Shown here: positions 1-6,746 of the stretch, piece after piece
Position numbering within the stretch: position 1 is the first letter of the stretch
Layout: the number at the start of each line of letters is the position of its first letter
Origin: an uncultured Clostridia bacterium
Lineage (GTDB): Bacteria > Bacillota > Clostridia > Oscillospirales > Acutalibacteraceae
Length of the DNA stretch: 46,791 nt
NCBI GenBank assembly: GCA_944384995.1
Contig: CALWVN010000014.1
Coordinates: forward strand, 1-46,791
Reading direction: 5' to 3'
Notes under the pieces: model-generated
The model's database searches: none
What the model was told of the DNA's origin: nothing
Seen by the model: the letters and a program-made list of their open reading frames with translations, nothing else
Program-made: the position numbers and the translations under genes

Positions 1-90
1 ACCTTTTGGAGAACGACCCAAGGCAAAATGTGTAAACCATGTTGTTGCACATTTTGTAAACCATGTTGCTCTTGACAGGAGACCCGCCCC
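1..90. other. Window edge with a 14-bp direct repeat
   Basis: No gene is visible here. The 14-mer TGTAAACCATGTTG occurs twice, at 31-44 and 55-68, a spacing of 24 bp, followed by TTGACAGG at about 73-80. The stretch is unlike the intergenic modules that follow. It could be the end of a mobile element or the upstream region of a gene lying outside the window. I cannot assign it. Confidence 0.4.
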
Positions 91-610
91 TACGGATTTT
101 AGCAAAAATTCAATTCCTTTCGCAGCCGAAAGTTCCTACAAACACGCAGTTTCAACGGAATATGTCTGCACAGCTTCTGACCTCTGACCACTGAAATCTG
201 AATTCTGAAAGCGCCCGCCCCTACGGATTTTAGCAAAAATTCAATTCCTTTCGCAGCCGAAAGTTCCTACAAACACGCAGTTTCAACGGAATATGTCTGC
301 ACAGCTTCTGACCTCTGACCACTGAAATCTGAATTCTGAAAGCGCCCGCCCCTACGGATTTTAGCAAAAATTCAATTCCTTTCGCAGCCGAAAGTTCCTA
401 CAAACACGCAGTTTCAACGGAATATGTCTGCACAGCTTCTGACCTCTGACCACTGAAATCTGAATTCTGAAAGCGCCCGCCCCTACGGGGTTCAGCAAAC
501 TCTTAATTGTTTTCGCAGCAGAAAAGGTGTGTGATCTTTCGGCTTTCATAAAATCTGTCTGCACCGCTTCTAACCTCCGGCTTCTGACATCTGAACCCCG
601 TAAGACGCCT
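91..610. repeat. 131-bp tandem repeat, three copies plus a degenerate fourth
   Basis: Near-identical 131-bp units start at 91, 222 and 353. A decayed copy starts at 484 and runs to about 600. Each unit begins with TACGGATTTTAGCAAAAATTC, includes a CGCAGCCGAAAG block and a CTGCACAGCTTCTGACCTCTGACC block, and ends with a CCGCCCC motif. The same modules recur in other gaps of this window (for example 36767-36890), so this is a locally amplified piece of the dispersed intergenic repeat. There are no unique spacers, so it is not a CRISPR array. Short ORFs across it are not credible genes. Confidence 0.9.
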
Positions 611-618
611 GTCGCTTG

Positions 619-640
619 TTTGAGTAAACGTTTACTCAAA
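619..640. promoter_or_regulatory. Perfect 22-bp LacI-family operator, orphan
   Basis: The arm TTTGAGTAAAC is followed directly by its exact reverse complement. This is the CG-centred palindrome bound by LacI/PurR-type repressors, and its core GTAAACGTTTAC matches the sites at 904-915 and 1978-1993. It is the best of the three sites, yet I see no promoter or recognisable gene next to it. The stretch 641-903 between it and the next site holds small hairpins but no gene that I recognise. The site may have belonged to a deleted target operon, or may act by DNA looping with the lacI promoter operator 1.35 kb away. Confidence 0.7.
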
Positions 641-903
641 AGTGAAATAACGGTTCCCCATGTGCTGCTGTTTCTGTTTGCGCCCCTCCCACGTGCCGTT
701 CGTTCGGGCATATCTGCCGGGCAAGCGGAGCAAGGGGCATCTGCCCTCGCCGTTTTCCGCACGCCGTGCGTTTCCTTTTCCCTTCTGCACTGCGGGAAAG
801 CGTGTTTCCCGTCTGCAAACGGTAAGGGTGCTTTTGCGTACGTTTCTTTCCGTTCACCACGGAAAGCCTGTCATACGTCACGGAGCTCCTGTCATGCGGT
901 TGG

Positions 904-915
904 GTAAACGTTTAC
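904..915. promoter_or_regulatory. LacI-family operator core downstream of lacI
   Basis: A perfect 12-bp palindrome GTAAACGTTTAC lies 22 bp past the lacI stop codon. It shares its core with the operator at 619-640. A site this close to the 3' end of the regulator could block read-through or take part in looping. Function is inferred from sequence only. Confidence 0.55.
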
Positions 916-937
916 GCTTTGGGCAAAAAGAGACGCC

Positions 938-1960
938 TTACGCCTCTTCGGACTGTCCGCCCGTGGACGCACGCACCACCAAATGCACCGGGAGCGTGAT
1001 GTGCCGCCGTTCGGGCTGGTTGCCGTCGATGATCTGCAAAAGCGTATCCGCCGCAAGCCGCCCGATCTCCTCGGTCGATTGGTGCACGGAGGTCAGAGGA
1101 ACCGCGCCGTAATGCGCGATCGCGGTATCGTCATAGCCCACCAGCTTGACCTGCCCCGGGATCTCGACGCCCTCTGCGCGCAGCGCATTGCATGCACCCA
1201 CGGCGAGTGCGTCCGCCGTGCAGAACAGTCCGTCGAAGCCGCCTGCCTGCCAAACGGCCTTCGCCTTTTCGTAGCCTTGCAGGACGCTGACGTCGGGGAC
1301 AATCTCCACACGCACATCGCCCGCCTGCAGCCCCGCTTCCCGCGCGGCCTGCCGAAAGCCCGCTTCACGGGCGTTGTGGGTGGAAATGTCGTCGCGGTAT
1401 TTGAATACGCAGAGCCTGCGGCAGCCCTTTTGCAGCAGCTCGCGGGCGGCAAGCGCGCCGCCGAGAAAATTGTCGGATTCGATCAGGCTGTAATTGCCCG
1501 CCTCCCGCGCCGTCTGGGGTTCGCGGTCAATAAATACTGCGGGCAGATGCGACAGACGATCAAACGCGTGCGGCGTACCGGAAACGTACATGACGCCGCT
1601 GACCTGCTGGGAAAGCAGCATATCGAGATGCCGCCGTTCGATGTCCGCCTTTTCGTCGGTATTGCAGATGATGGTAGAGTAGCTGTGCGCAAACAGCCGT
1701 TCCTGCAAATGCAGAGTAATGCGCGCGAAGTATTCGTTTGTAATATCGGGAACGACGACGCCGACCGTTGCAATGCGCTTGGTACGCAGGCCCCGCGCGG
1801 CGAGATTCGGCGTGTAGTTGTATTCCTTCAGCGCCTTTTTGACGCGCGCTTCGGTCTCCTTGGAAAATCTGCCGTTGTTGTTGATGACGCGCGAAACCGT
1901 TGCCACGGAGACGCCTGTGATCTTTGAAATCTCACGAATCGACACCGAATCCGGCTTCAT
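938..1960 (-). CDS. LacI/GalR-family transcriptional repressor
   Basis: A 340-residue DNA-binding regulator of sugar or nucleoside metabolism genes. The N-terminus carries the typical LacI helix-turn-helix at about residues 6-27 (SIREISKITGVSVATVSRVI), followed by the hinge region NYTPNLAARGLRTKR. The remainder is the periplasmic-binding-protein-like effector domain, with family motifs such as ATVGVVVPDI, GVMYVSG, DALAVGACNAL and the KLVGYDDTAIAHY strand. Length is normal for the family. The start codon is preceded by GAGGAGGGG. Upstream is a consensus promoter with an operator between it and the ribosome-binding site, so autorepression is likely. The ligand cannot be told from sequence, and no sugar operon lies next to it in this window. 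Confidence 0.93.
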   Translation of the reverse strand: MKPDSVSIREISKITGVSVATVSRVINNNGRFSKETEARVKKALKEYNYTPNLAARGLRTKRIATVGVVVPDITNEYFARITLHLQERLFAHSYSTIICNTDEKADIERRHLDMLLSQQVSGVMYVSGTPHAFDRLSHLPAVFIDREPQTAREAGNYSLIESDNFLGGALAARELLQKGCRRLCVFKYRDDISTHNAREAGFRQAAREAGLQAGDVRVEIVPDVSVLQGYEKAKAVWQAGGFDGLFCTADALAVGACNALRAEGVEIPGQVKLVGYDDTAIAHYGAVPLTSVHQSTEEIGRLAADTLLQIIDGNQPERRHITLPVHLVVRASTGGQSEEA

Positions 1961-1977
1961 CCGTTCCCCTCCTCGCT

Positions 1978-1993
1978 GAGTAAACGATTACTC
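1978..1993. promoter_or_regulatory. LacI autoregulatory operator
   Basis: Imperfect palindrome GAGTAAACGATTACTC with a central CG, lying between the lacI -10 box and its ribosome-binding site. It has the same core as the sites at 619-640 and 904-915. Binding here would block lacI transcription just after initiation. Confidence 0.75.
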
Positions 1994-2004
1994 ATCCTGC
2001 CGTC

Positions 2005-2033
2005 ATTATACGCCCGCAATTTTGCTTTGTCAA
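2005..2033 (-). promoter_or_regulatory. lacI promoter, full sigma-A consensus
   Basis: Read on the minus strand, TTGACA (2033-2028) and TATAAT (2010-2005) are separated by exactly 17 bp. This is a perfect sigma-A-type promoter. The operator at 1978-1993 lies just downstream. A promoter this strong in front of a repressor gene fits negative autoregulation. Confidence 0.85.
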
Positions 2034-2273
2034 GCAAAAAATACAAATTTTTTAAAATCTTTTTCTGTTTTTTGTACTCTTGTTCAAAACCACGAATTTT
2101 ACGCCTTGTATTTGGCGATTTTATCCATGGTTTTTGGAAAAAGGAGCTTCTGTGCCAAATTCGGCGCCTTTCATCGCCTCGGCTTTGCTTGGCAGGGGAT
2201 AGATGCTGTTCGGCGCTTTGCCCGGTCTTGGTTTATTTGATCCGAAATCCCGACGGTTCTTTAAAAACAATTG

Positions 2274-2324
2274 ATGACACCGCGTCAGAATGCTGGTATA
2301 ATGATATTGCTGACACAGTGTCAG
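2274..2324 (+). promoter_or_regulatory. Promoter with two TGACAC palindromes (TetR-like operators)
   Basis: ATGACA (2274-2279), a 17-bp spacer and TATAAT (2297-2302) with an extended TG (2294-2295) make a strong plus-strand promoter. An imperfect palindrome TGACACCGCGTCA covers the -35 box (2275-2287). A perfect 15-bp palindrome CTGACACAGTGTCAG lies at 2310-2324, about where transcription would begin. The paired-operator layout is typical of TetR-family control. No TetR gene is present nearby. The promoter points at the truncated aldo/keto reductase. Confidence 0.7.
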
Positions 2325-2392
2325 AAAAGAGTCGGGATTTGTTTTCGCCGCAGGCAGACCGCCGCCTGCCGGGGGTAATAAAGGATAAGAAC

Positions 2393-2950
2393 CGCGCTTC
2401 CGCCATGTACGGCTATCAGTTCTACAATATGCAGCTTGCCGCAAGGGACAACGGCTTTGCGCAGTTCGCGGCGATGGAGAACCATTATAACCTCCTTTAT
2501 CGCGAGGACGAGCGTGAGCTGATCCCCATCTGCCGCCAGATGCACGTTTCCCTCATGCCTTACAGCCCGCTGGCGGCAGGGCACCTGACCCGGCCGGAAT
2601 GGAATTCGGACTCCCTGCGCAGCAAAACGGATCGGGCGGCTATGGGGAAATATGACCGCACCCAAGAGCAGGATATGGAGATCGTCCGCAGGGTCCATGC
2701 GTTTGCGGAAAAGTACGGCGTCAAAATGCAGCAGATCGCGCTGGCATGGGAGTGGGCAAAGGGCGTGACGTCGCCGATCATCGGCGCCACCAAAGCCTCC
2801 CACTTTGACGATGCGGCGGAGGCGTTTGCCGTCCGGCTCACACAAGAGGAAATCGCATATCTCGAAGAGCCGTATGTGCCCCACAGGATCGTCGGCGCGA
2901 TTGACCGCAATCCGGAAGAGGGCGTTCGGCTGCTGGATGTCAAGAAATAA
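2393..2950 (+). pseudogene. Aldo/keto reductase, N-terminal half missing
   Basis: From about 2393 the translation matches the C-terminal half of AKR-superfamily NADPH oxidoreductases: ASAMYGYQF, MENHYNLLYREDERELIP, SLMPYSPLAAGHLTR, IALAWEWAKGV and SPIIGATKASH. The first half of the TIM barrel is absent. It would carry the catalytic Asp, Tyr, Lys and His and the strand ending in the conserved G-S dipeptide. The open frame does extend upstream to 2027, but that part shows no AKR similarity and overlaps the lacI promoter. An internal ATG at 2405 would give a 181-residue fragment without the active site. An intact regulated promoter at 2274-2302 suggests that the gene's 5' part, and perhaps an adjoining regulator, were deleted. 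A functional short protein is unlikely. Confidence 0.8.
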
Positions 2951-2970
2951 AGAAAGCGAGGAACAACACC

Positions 2971-3303
2971 ATGCGCATTACCATGCATCTCTATTACACC
3001 GGCAAGGACGGCAGCGCCCGCAAATTCGCCGAGGAAATGGAGCACAGCGGGACTGCCGACCTGATCCGCGCGGAAGCGGGAAACGAAAGATACGACTACT
3101 TTTTCCCGATGAACGACCCGGAAACGGTTTTGCTGATCGACAGCTGGAAGGACCAGGCGTCCCTTGACGTCCATCACGCCTCGCCCATGATGGGGACCAT
3201 CGCCGCCCTTCGCGAAAAATACGACCTGCACATGCGCGCGGAACGATACGTTTCGGACGACGCAGGGATCCCGGCATCGGATGCAAAATTCATAAAAGAA
3301 TAA
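2971..3303 (+). CDS. ABM-domain (antibiotic biosynthesis monooxygenase-like) protein
   Basis: A 110-residue single-domain protein of the dimeric alpha/beta-barrel superfamily that includes YgiN-type quinol monooxygenases and heme-degrading monooxygenases. The N-terminal strand MRITMHLYYTGKD, the central YDYFFPMNDPETVLLIDSWKDQASLDVHH and the HMRAERY strand follow the family pattern (strand, helix, then a W-x5-6-H-H segment). It begins 20 bp after the aldo/keto reductase remnant, with GCGAGG as a weak ribosome-binding site, and was probably transcribed with it. AKR and ABM genes commonly pair in redox or quinone detoxification operons. Substrate is unknown. Confidence 0.8.
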   Translation: MRITMHLYYTGKDGSARKFAEEMEHSGTADLIRAEAGNERYDYFFPMNDPETVLLIDSWKDQASLDVHHASPMMGTIAALREKYDLHMRAERYVSDDAGIPASDAKFIKE

Positions 3304-3329
3304 ACGGGAACCATGTCGGCGTAGAAAAA

Positions 3330-3368
3330 GGGGACGGGCTGTGCCTAAGCAGGCATAGACCCGTCCCC
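3330..3368. terminator. Strong 17-bp hairpin after the ABM gene
   Basis: GGGGACGGGCTGTGCCT pairs with AGGCATAGACCCGTCCCC around the 4-nt loop AAGC, with one G-U pair. AAAAA precedes it on the plus strand, so the minus-strand transcript would read into UUUUU, while the plus side is only weakly U-rich. It is probably a bidirectional terminator between the ABM gene and folD. It resembles the hairpin at 3527-3566. Confidence 0.6.
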
Positions 3369-3389
3369 CTGTCTTATGTTTTGACGGCC

Positions 3390-3418
3390 GTAGGGACAGC
3401 CCTTGCGGCTGTCCCTAC
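3390..3418. repeat. 29-bp GTAGGGACAGCC hairpin (dispersed family A)
   Basis: GTAGGGACAGCC, the loop CTTGC and GGCTGTCCCTAC form a perfect 12-bp stem. Whole or partial copies recur near 17785-17860, 17945-17970, 29037-29062, 32672-32700, 36350-36375, 36893-36920, 42393-42418 and 42499-42525, always between genes. The behaviour is that of a REP/MITE-like palindromic repeat. A family-B right arm (GCGCGAGCAAGCCCGCGCCCTAC) lies at about 3488-3511. Confidence 0.85.
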
Positions 3419-3526
3419 AATACGCGGGTTTTTGTTTTCTTTCGTGTGAATGGCCGTCCGTCGTTCTGTCGCCGCACCGCCCTTCCGGCGCGAGCAAGCC
3501 CGCGCCCTACGCGGTGGATGTAAACC

Positions 3527-3566
3527 GGGGACGGTTCTATGTCCTTTTGAGACACAGAACCGCCCC
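3527..3566 (+). terminator. GGGGACGGTTCT hairpin followed by a T-rich tract
   Basis: GGGGACGGTTCTATGTC pairs with GACACAGAACCGCCCC around a short loop. It is followed on the plus strand by a T-rich run (3570-3590). It could stop plus-strand transcription before it runs head-on into folD. Together with 3330-3368 it looks like two members of one GGGGACGG-ended hairpin family. Confidence 0.5.
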
Positions 3567-3587
3567 CTGTTTTGGGTTGTTTTCTTT

Positions 3588-4442
3588 TTACAAAAGCCCG
3601 TTCTGCTGCTTCGCGGCGGTGACGGTGTTTTTTAAGAGCGTTGCGATCGTCATCGGCCCCACGCCGCCGGGGACGGGCGTTATGTAGGAGGCTTTCGGCT
3701 CGACGCCGCCAAAATCCACGTCGCCGCACAGCTTGCCGTTTTCGTCGCGGTCCATGCCGACGTCGATGACCACCGCGCCGTCCTTGACCATGTCGGCAGT
3801 TACGAAATGCGGGATGCCCACCGCCGCCACGAGGATGTCGGCATTGCGGGTGTGTGCGGCGAGGTCCTGCGTCTTGGAGTGGCAGATCGTCACCGTGCCG
3901 TTCTGCTGCAAAAGCAGCATCGCCATGGGCTTGCCGACGATGTTGCTGCGGCCGATGACGACGCAGTTTTTGCCTGCGATGTCGATGTCATAATACCGCA
4001 GCATTTCCATGATCCCCGCCGGCGTGCACGGCAGGAACGCATAGTCGCCGATCATGATGTGCCCGACGTTGACGGCGTGAAACGCATCCACGTCCTTTTC
4101 AGGCGCGATGGCGGCGATGACTGCTTTTTCGTCCAAATGCGCGGGCAGCGGCAGCTGGCAGAGGATGCCGTTGACATCCGGCTTTTTATTGAGGGTTTCG
4201 ACGAGCGCCAGCAGTTCCTCCTGCGTGGTTTCGGCGGGCAGGGCGTATTCCTCGGAACGGATCCCTGCGGCGGCACACGCTTTTTTCTTATTGTTGACAT
4301 AGGTGCGCGAGGCGGGGTCGTCGCCGACAATGATGACCGCAAGCCCCACGGGGACGCCCTGCTTTGCGAGGGCTTCCACCTCTGCCTTTACCTGCTCGCG
4401 CACATGCGCGGAAACGGCTTTACCGTCCAGAATCTTCGCCAT
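3588..4442 (-). CDS. folD: Bifunctional methylenetetrahydrofolate dehydrogenase/cyclohydrolase FolD
   Basis: This cytoplasmic enzyme interconverts 5,10-methylene-THF and 10-formyl-THF using NADP, supplying one-carbon units for purines and formyl-Met. The 284 residues match the usual family length. Visible motifs are the catalytic Y48-x3-K52 (TYVNNKKKACAAAG), QLPLP, the PCTPAGIMEML segment, the nucleotide-binding GRSNIVGKPMA and the C-terminal PVPGGVGPMT. I chose the ATG at 4442, which gives the standard MAKILDGK start. An upstream in-frame extension of 56 residues is only the out-of-frame tail of lgt. The start overlaps the end of lgt by 23 bp, so it is probably translationally coupled as the last gene of the M16-lgt-folD operon. 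Confidence 0.97.
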   Translation of the reverse strand: MAKILDGKAVSAHVREQVKAEVEALAKQGVPVGLAVIIVGDDPASRTYVNNKKKACAAAGIRSEEYALPAETTQEELLALVETLNKKPDVNGILCQLPLPAHLDEKAVIAAIAPEKDVDAFHAVNVGHIMIGDYAFLPCTPAGIMEMLRYYDIDIAGKNCVVIGRSNIVGKPMAMLLLQQNGTVTICHSKTQDLAAHTRNADILVAAVGIPHFVTADMVKDGAVVIDVGMDRDENGKLCGDVDFGGVEPKASYITPVPGGVGPMTIATLLKNTVTAAKQQNGLL

Positions 4443-5469
4443 CGTCCGGATCCTTCCCTTCCTGTTTTTCGAGCATTTTTGCCTTTGCCGCACGCGCTTC
4501 GGCACGAAGCGCTTTGCGCGACGGCTTCTTTTCTTTGGTTTCGCTTTCCGCTTTTTCGGGCACGACCTCCACGGGCGAGAACGGCACGGGGTGCTTTTTG
4601 AGTTTAACAAGCTTTGCGATCATAATACATAAGCACACGAGCACCAACAGCATCGAGAGTACCTGAGAGACGCGCAGGGTCGTGTCGCCTATGTAAAGGC
4701 TGTCCGTGCGCAGGCCCTCCACCACGGCGCGCTCCGCGCCGTACAAAATGCCGTAGCCCAAGATCAGCTGACCGCTGAATTTATACGCCTTTTTGCAGAT
4801 GAGGTACAAAATGAAAAAGCTCGCAATGCACCAAAGCGATTCGTACAAAAACGTCGGGTGCACGGGGATATCCGGATCCATCGTGATGCCGCGCGCGGCA
4901 AATTCCGCCTGATGCGTCTCGATATAGTGCGTCACCTTTTCGCTGGACATCCCTAAAAACCCCGTGGTGTTTGTGCCGAACGCCTCCTGGTTCGCGAAAT
5001 TGCCCCAGCGCCCGATGCCCTGGCCGATAAGGAAGCTCATGCCCGCAAGGTCTAACAGCTTTAAGAAATTGAGCCCGTTGCGGCGGCAGGTGAAGAACGC
5101 GGCGATGATCGCGCCGATCAGCCCGCCGTAGATGGCAAGCCCCCCTTCCCAGATCTGCGGGATCTCAGAAAGGTGGTGGCTGTAATAATCCCACTCGAAC
5201 GCGACGTAATAAAGGCGCGCGCCCACGATGCCGCCGATGGTGCCGAACAGCAGAACGTCGAGCATTTTGTTTAAATCGAGCTTCCATTTGTACGCCATCC
5301 GCCCGCCGAACAGCACGGCGAGCAAAAAGCCGAACGCGATGATCAGCCCGTAAAACTTGATGCTGACCGCGTGGCCGAACAAAGTAAACTCCACAAAGGT
5401 GGAATACACGGTGAATACGTGGTCGATCCCCTGAAAGGTGACCTCCACGCCGTCGGTCAGGAATTGCAT
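4420..5469 (-). CDS. lgt: Prolipoprotein diacylglyceryl transferase Lgt
   Basis: This membrane enzyme transfers diacylglycerol from phosphatidylglycerol to the lipobox cysteine of prolipoproteins. Such a substrate is encoded at 44395-45006. The 349 residues contain multiple membrane segments and the signature blocks SIKFYGLIIAFGF, GARLYYVAFEW, IWEGGLAIYGGLIGA, GQGIGRWGNFANQEAFG and HPTFLYES, then GAERAVVEGLRTDSL. The C-terminal 50 or so residues are a charged K/E/A-rich cytoplasmic tail, longer than in most homologues. The start overlaps the preceding M16 gene by 13 bp, indicating one operon. Confidence 0.97.
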   Translation of the reverse strand: MQFLTDGVEVTFQGIDHVFTVYSTFVEFTLFGHAVSIKFYGLIIAFGFLLAVLFGGRMAYKWKLDLNKMLDVLLFGTIGGIVGARLYYVAFEWDYYSHHLSEIPQIWEGGLAIYGGLIGAIIAAFFTCRRNGLNFLKLLDLAGMSFLIGQGIGRWGNFANQEAFGTNTTGFLGMSSEKVTHYIETHQAEFAARGITMDPDIPVHPTFLYESLWCIASFFILYLICKKAYKFSGQLILGYGILYGAERAVVEGLRTDSLYIGDTTLRVSQVLSMLLVLVCLCIMIAKLVKLKKHPVPFSPVEVVPEKAESETKEKKPSRKALRAEARAAKAKMLEKQEGKDPDDGEDSGR

Positions 5470-6746
5470 ACGTCGTCTCCTTTCGGCAAAATGACAGCCA
5501 GCGCCGCGCAGTCCGTATGGATGCTCGTACGCAACCGTTCGTTCGCTTCGTCGAGCGTGAGCGCACCGAGCGTTTCTACCTCGTCAAACATCCCCTCGCC
5601 GCAGAAGTGCGCGGCGACCATGGCGTTCGCGATGCCGTCGATGTCGTTGAACGCCATCACGGCGCGCCCGTAGAGCTTTTTGCGGATGCGCTCGAAGTCC
5701 GCTTCGCCGATGCCCGTCTCCTGCAAGGCGCGGATGCGCGCGGTCAGGCGGTTTTGCACTTCCTTCGCGTCGGGGGATTCGCCGGTGAAGATGGTTGCGG
5801 CGTAGCCGTAGCCGCAGAAATATTCATAGTCGAACGAGGTGTTGATGAGCCCCGCCTCCAAAAGCTCGGCATAAAACGGCGTGGTCTTGCCGCAGACCGC
5901 TTCGAGCACGATGCGCGAAAGCAGGATCTCGCGCAGAGACCGTTCGGGCGTCGTGATCGACTCCTTGAAGCCGAGCGAAAAGATGGGTGAAGCGACGGCG
6001 AGCGTTTCCTCCACATACGGCGCATTCACCCCGCGCGGCTCTTCGTGGAATTTGCGCTCGATTTTGACGGGCTTTTGTACGGGCAGCAGCCGGTCGGCAA
6101 CTTCGAGCACATCCTCGGCGGTCACGCCGCCCGCGACGCACAGCACCATGTTCGAAAGGTTATAAAACGTGTGGTAGCATTTATACAGCAGGTCGGCGGT
6201 GATGTGGGAAATGGATTCTTCCGTCCCCGCGATGTCGATGCGCACGGGATGGTTTTTATACATGGCGCGCAGCAGCTGGAACAGCGCCTCCCAGCCGGGC
6301 TCGTCGCGGCACATGCGGATCTCCTGCCCGATGATGCCCTGCTCTTTCTGCACGGTCGCGGCAGTGAAATACGGGTGCATGACGAAGTCGAGCAAAATTT
6401 CCAGCGACGCCTTGAAATTCCCCGTGCACGAAAACAGATAGCAGGTCTTGTCAAACGAGGTGTAGGCGTTCGCGCTTGCGCCCGTTTCGGCATAGCGCTG
6501 GAAAGCGTCGAGCTCCTCGCTTTCAAACAGCTTGTGCTCGAGGAAATGCGCGATGCCCTCGGGCACGGTGGTAAAATCCTTATCCTCCGGCAGACGGAAC
6601 TGCGTGTCGATCGAGCCGTAGCGCGTCCCGAACACGGCATATGCCGATTTGTAGCCCGCCTTCGGGTACACTAAGATTTTCAAGCCGGAGGGGTGGTCGA
6701 TCTCAAAATAGCTTTCCGAAAGCCGTTCGTTTTTCACTTCACGCAT
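5457..6746 (-). CDS. ymfH: M16-family zinc peptidase, catalytic partner (YmfH type)
   Basis: A 429-residue cytoplasmic M16B metallopeptidase. The inverted zinc motif H67-F-L-E70-H71 (GIAHFLEHKLFE) is intact, and the downstream EQGIIGQEIRMCRDEP segment supplies the third-ligand glutamate, making this the catalytic member of the pair with the next gene. I chose the ATG at 6746 because GAGGAGG lies 8 nt before it. The ATG at 6776 would overlap the neighbour by 38 bp and has no such site. In Bacillus the YmfF/YmfH pair has been linked with elongation factor P modification, and some relatives process peptides. No peptide precursor is seen here, so the substrate is unknown. Confidence 0.9.
   Translation of the reverse strand: MREVKNERLSESYFEIDHPSGLKILVYPKAGYKSAYAVFGTRYGSIDTQFRLPEDKDFTTVPEGIAHFLEHKLFESEELDAFQRYAETGASANAYTSFDKTCYLFSCTGNFKASLEILLDFVMHPYFTAATVQKEQGIIGQEIRMCRDEPGWEALFQLLRAMYKNHPVRIDIAGTEESISHITADLLYKCYHTFYNLSNMVLCVAGGVTAEDVLEVADRLLPVQKPVKIERKFHEEPRGVNAPYVEETLAVASPIFSLGFKESITTPERSLREILLSRIVLEAVCGKTTPFYAELLEAGLINTSFDYEYFCGYGYAATIFTGESPDAKEVQNRLTARIRALQETGIGEADFERIRKKLYGRAVMAFNDIDGIANAMVAAHFCGEGMFDEVETLGALTLDEANERLRTSIHTDCAALAVILPKGDDVCNS

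Noticed and set aside
91-610. Possible CRISPR array
   Set aside because: The units are contiguous 131-bp tandem copies without unique spacers, and no cas gene is present.
527-907. Small ORFs between the tandem repeat and lacI
   Set aside because: They overlap repeat units and the operator palindromes in several frames and show no conserved motif.
983-1927. 314-residue plus-strand ORF opposite lacI
   Set aside because: It is the antisense shadow of a clear LacI gene in GC-rich codon usage, without domain motifs or a ribosome-binding site.
2027-2392. N-terminal extension of the aldo/keto reductase frame
   Set aside because: It starts with TTG inside the lacI promoter, spans the TGACAC promoter and has no AKR similarity; an accidental open frame.
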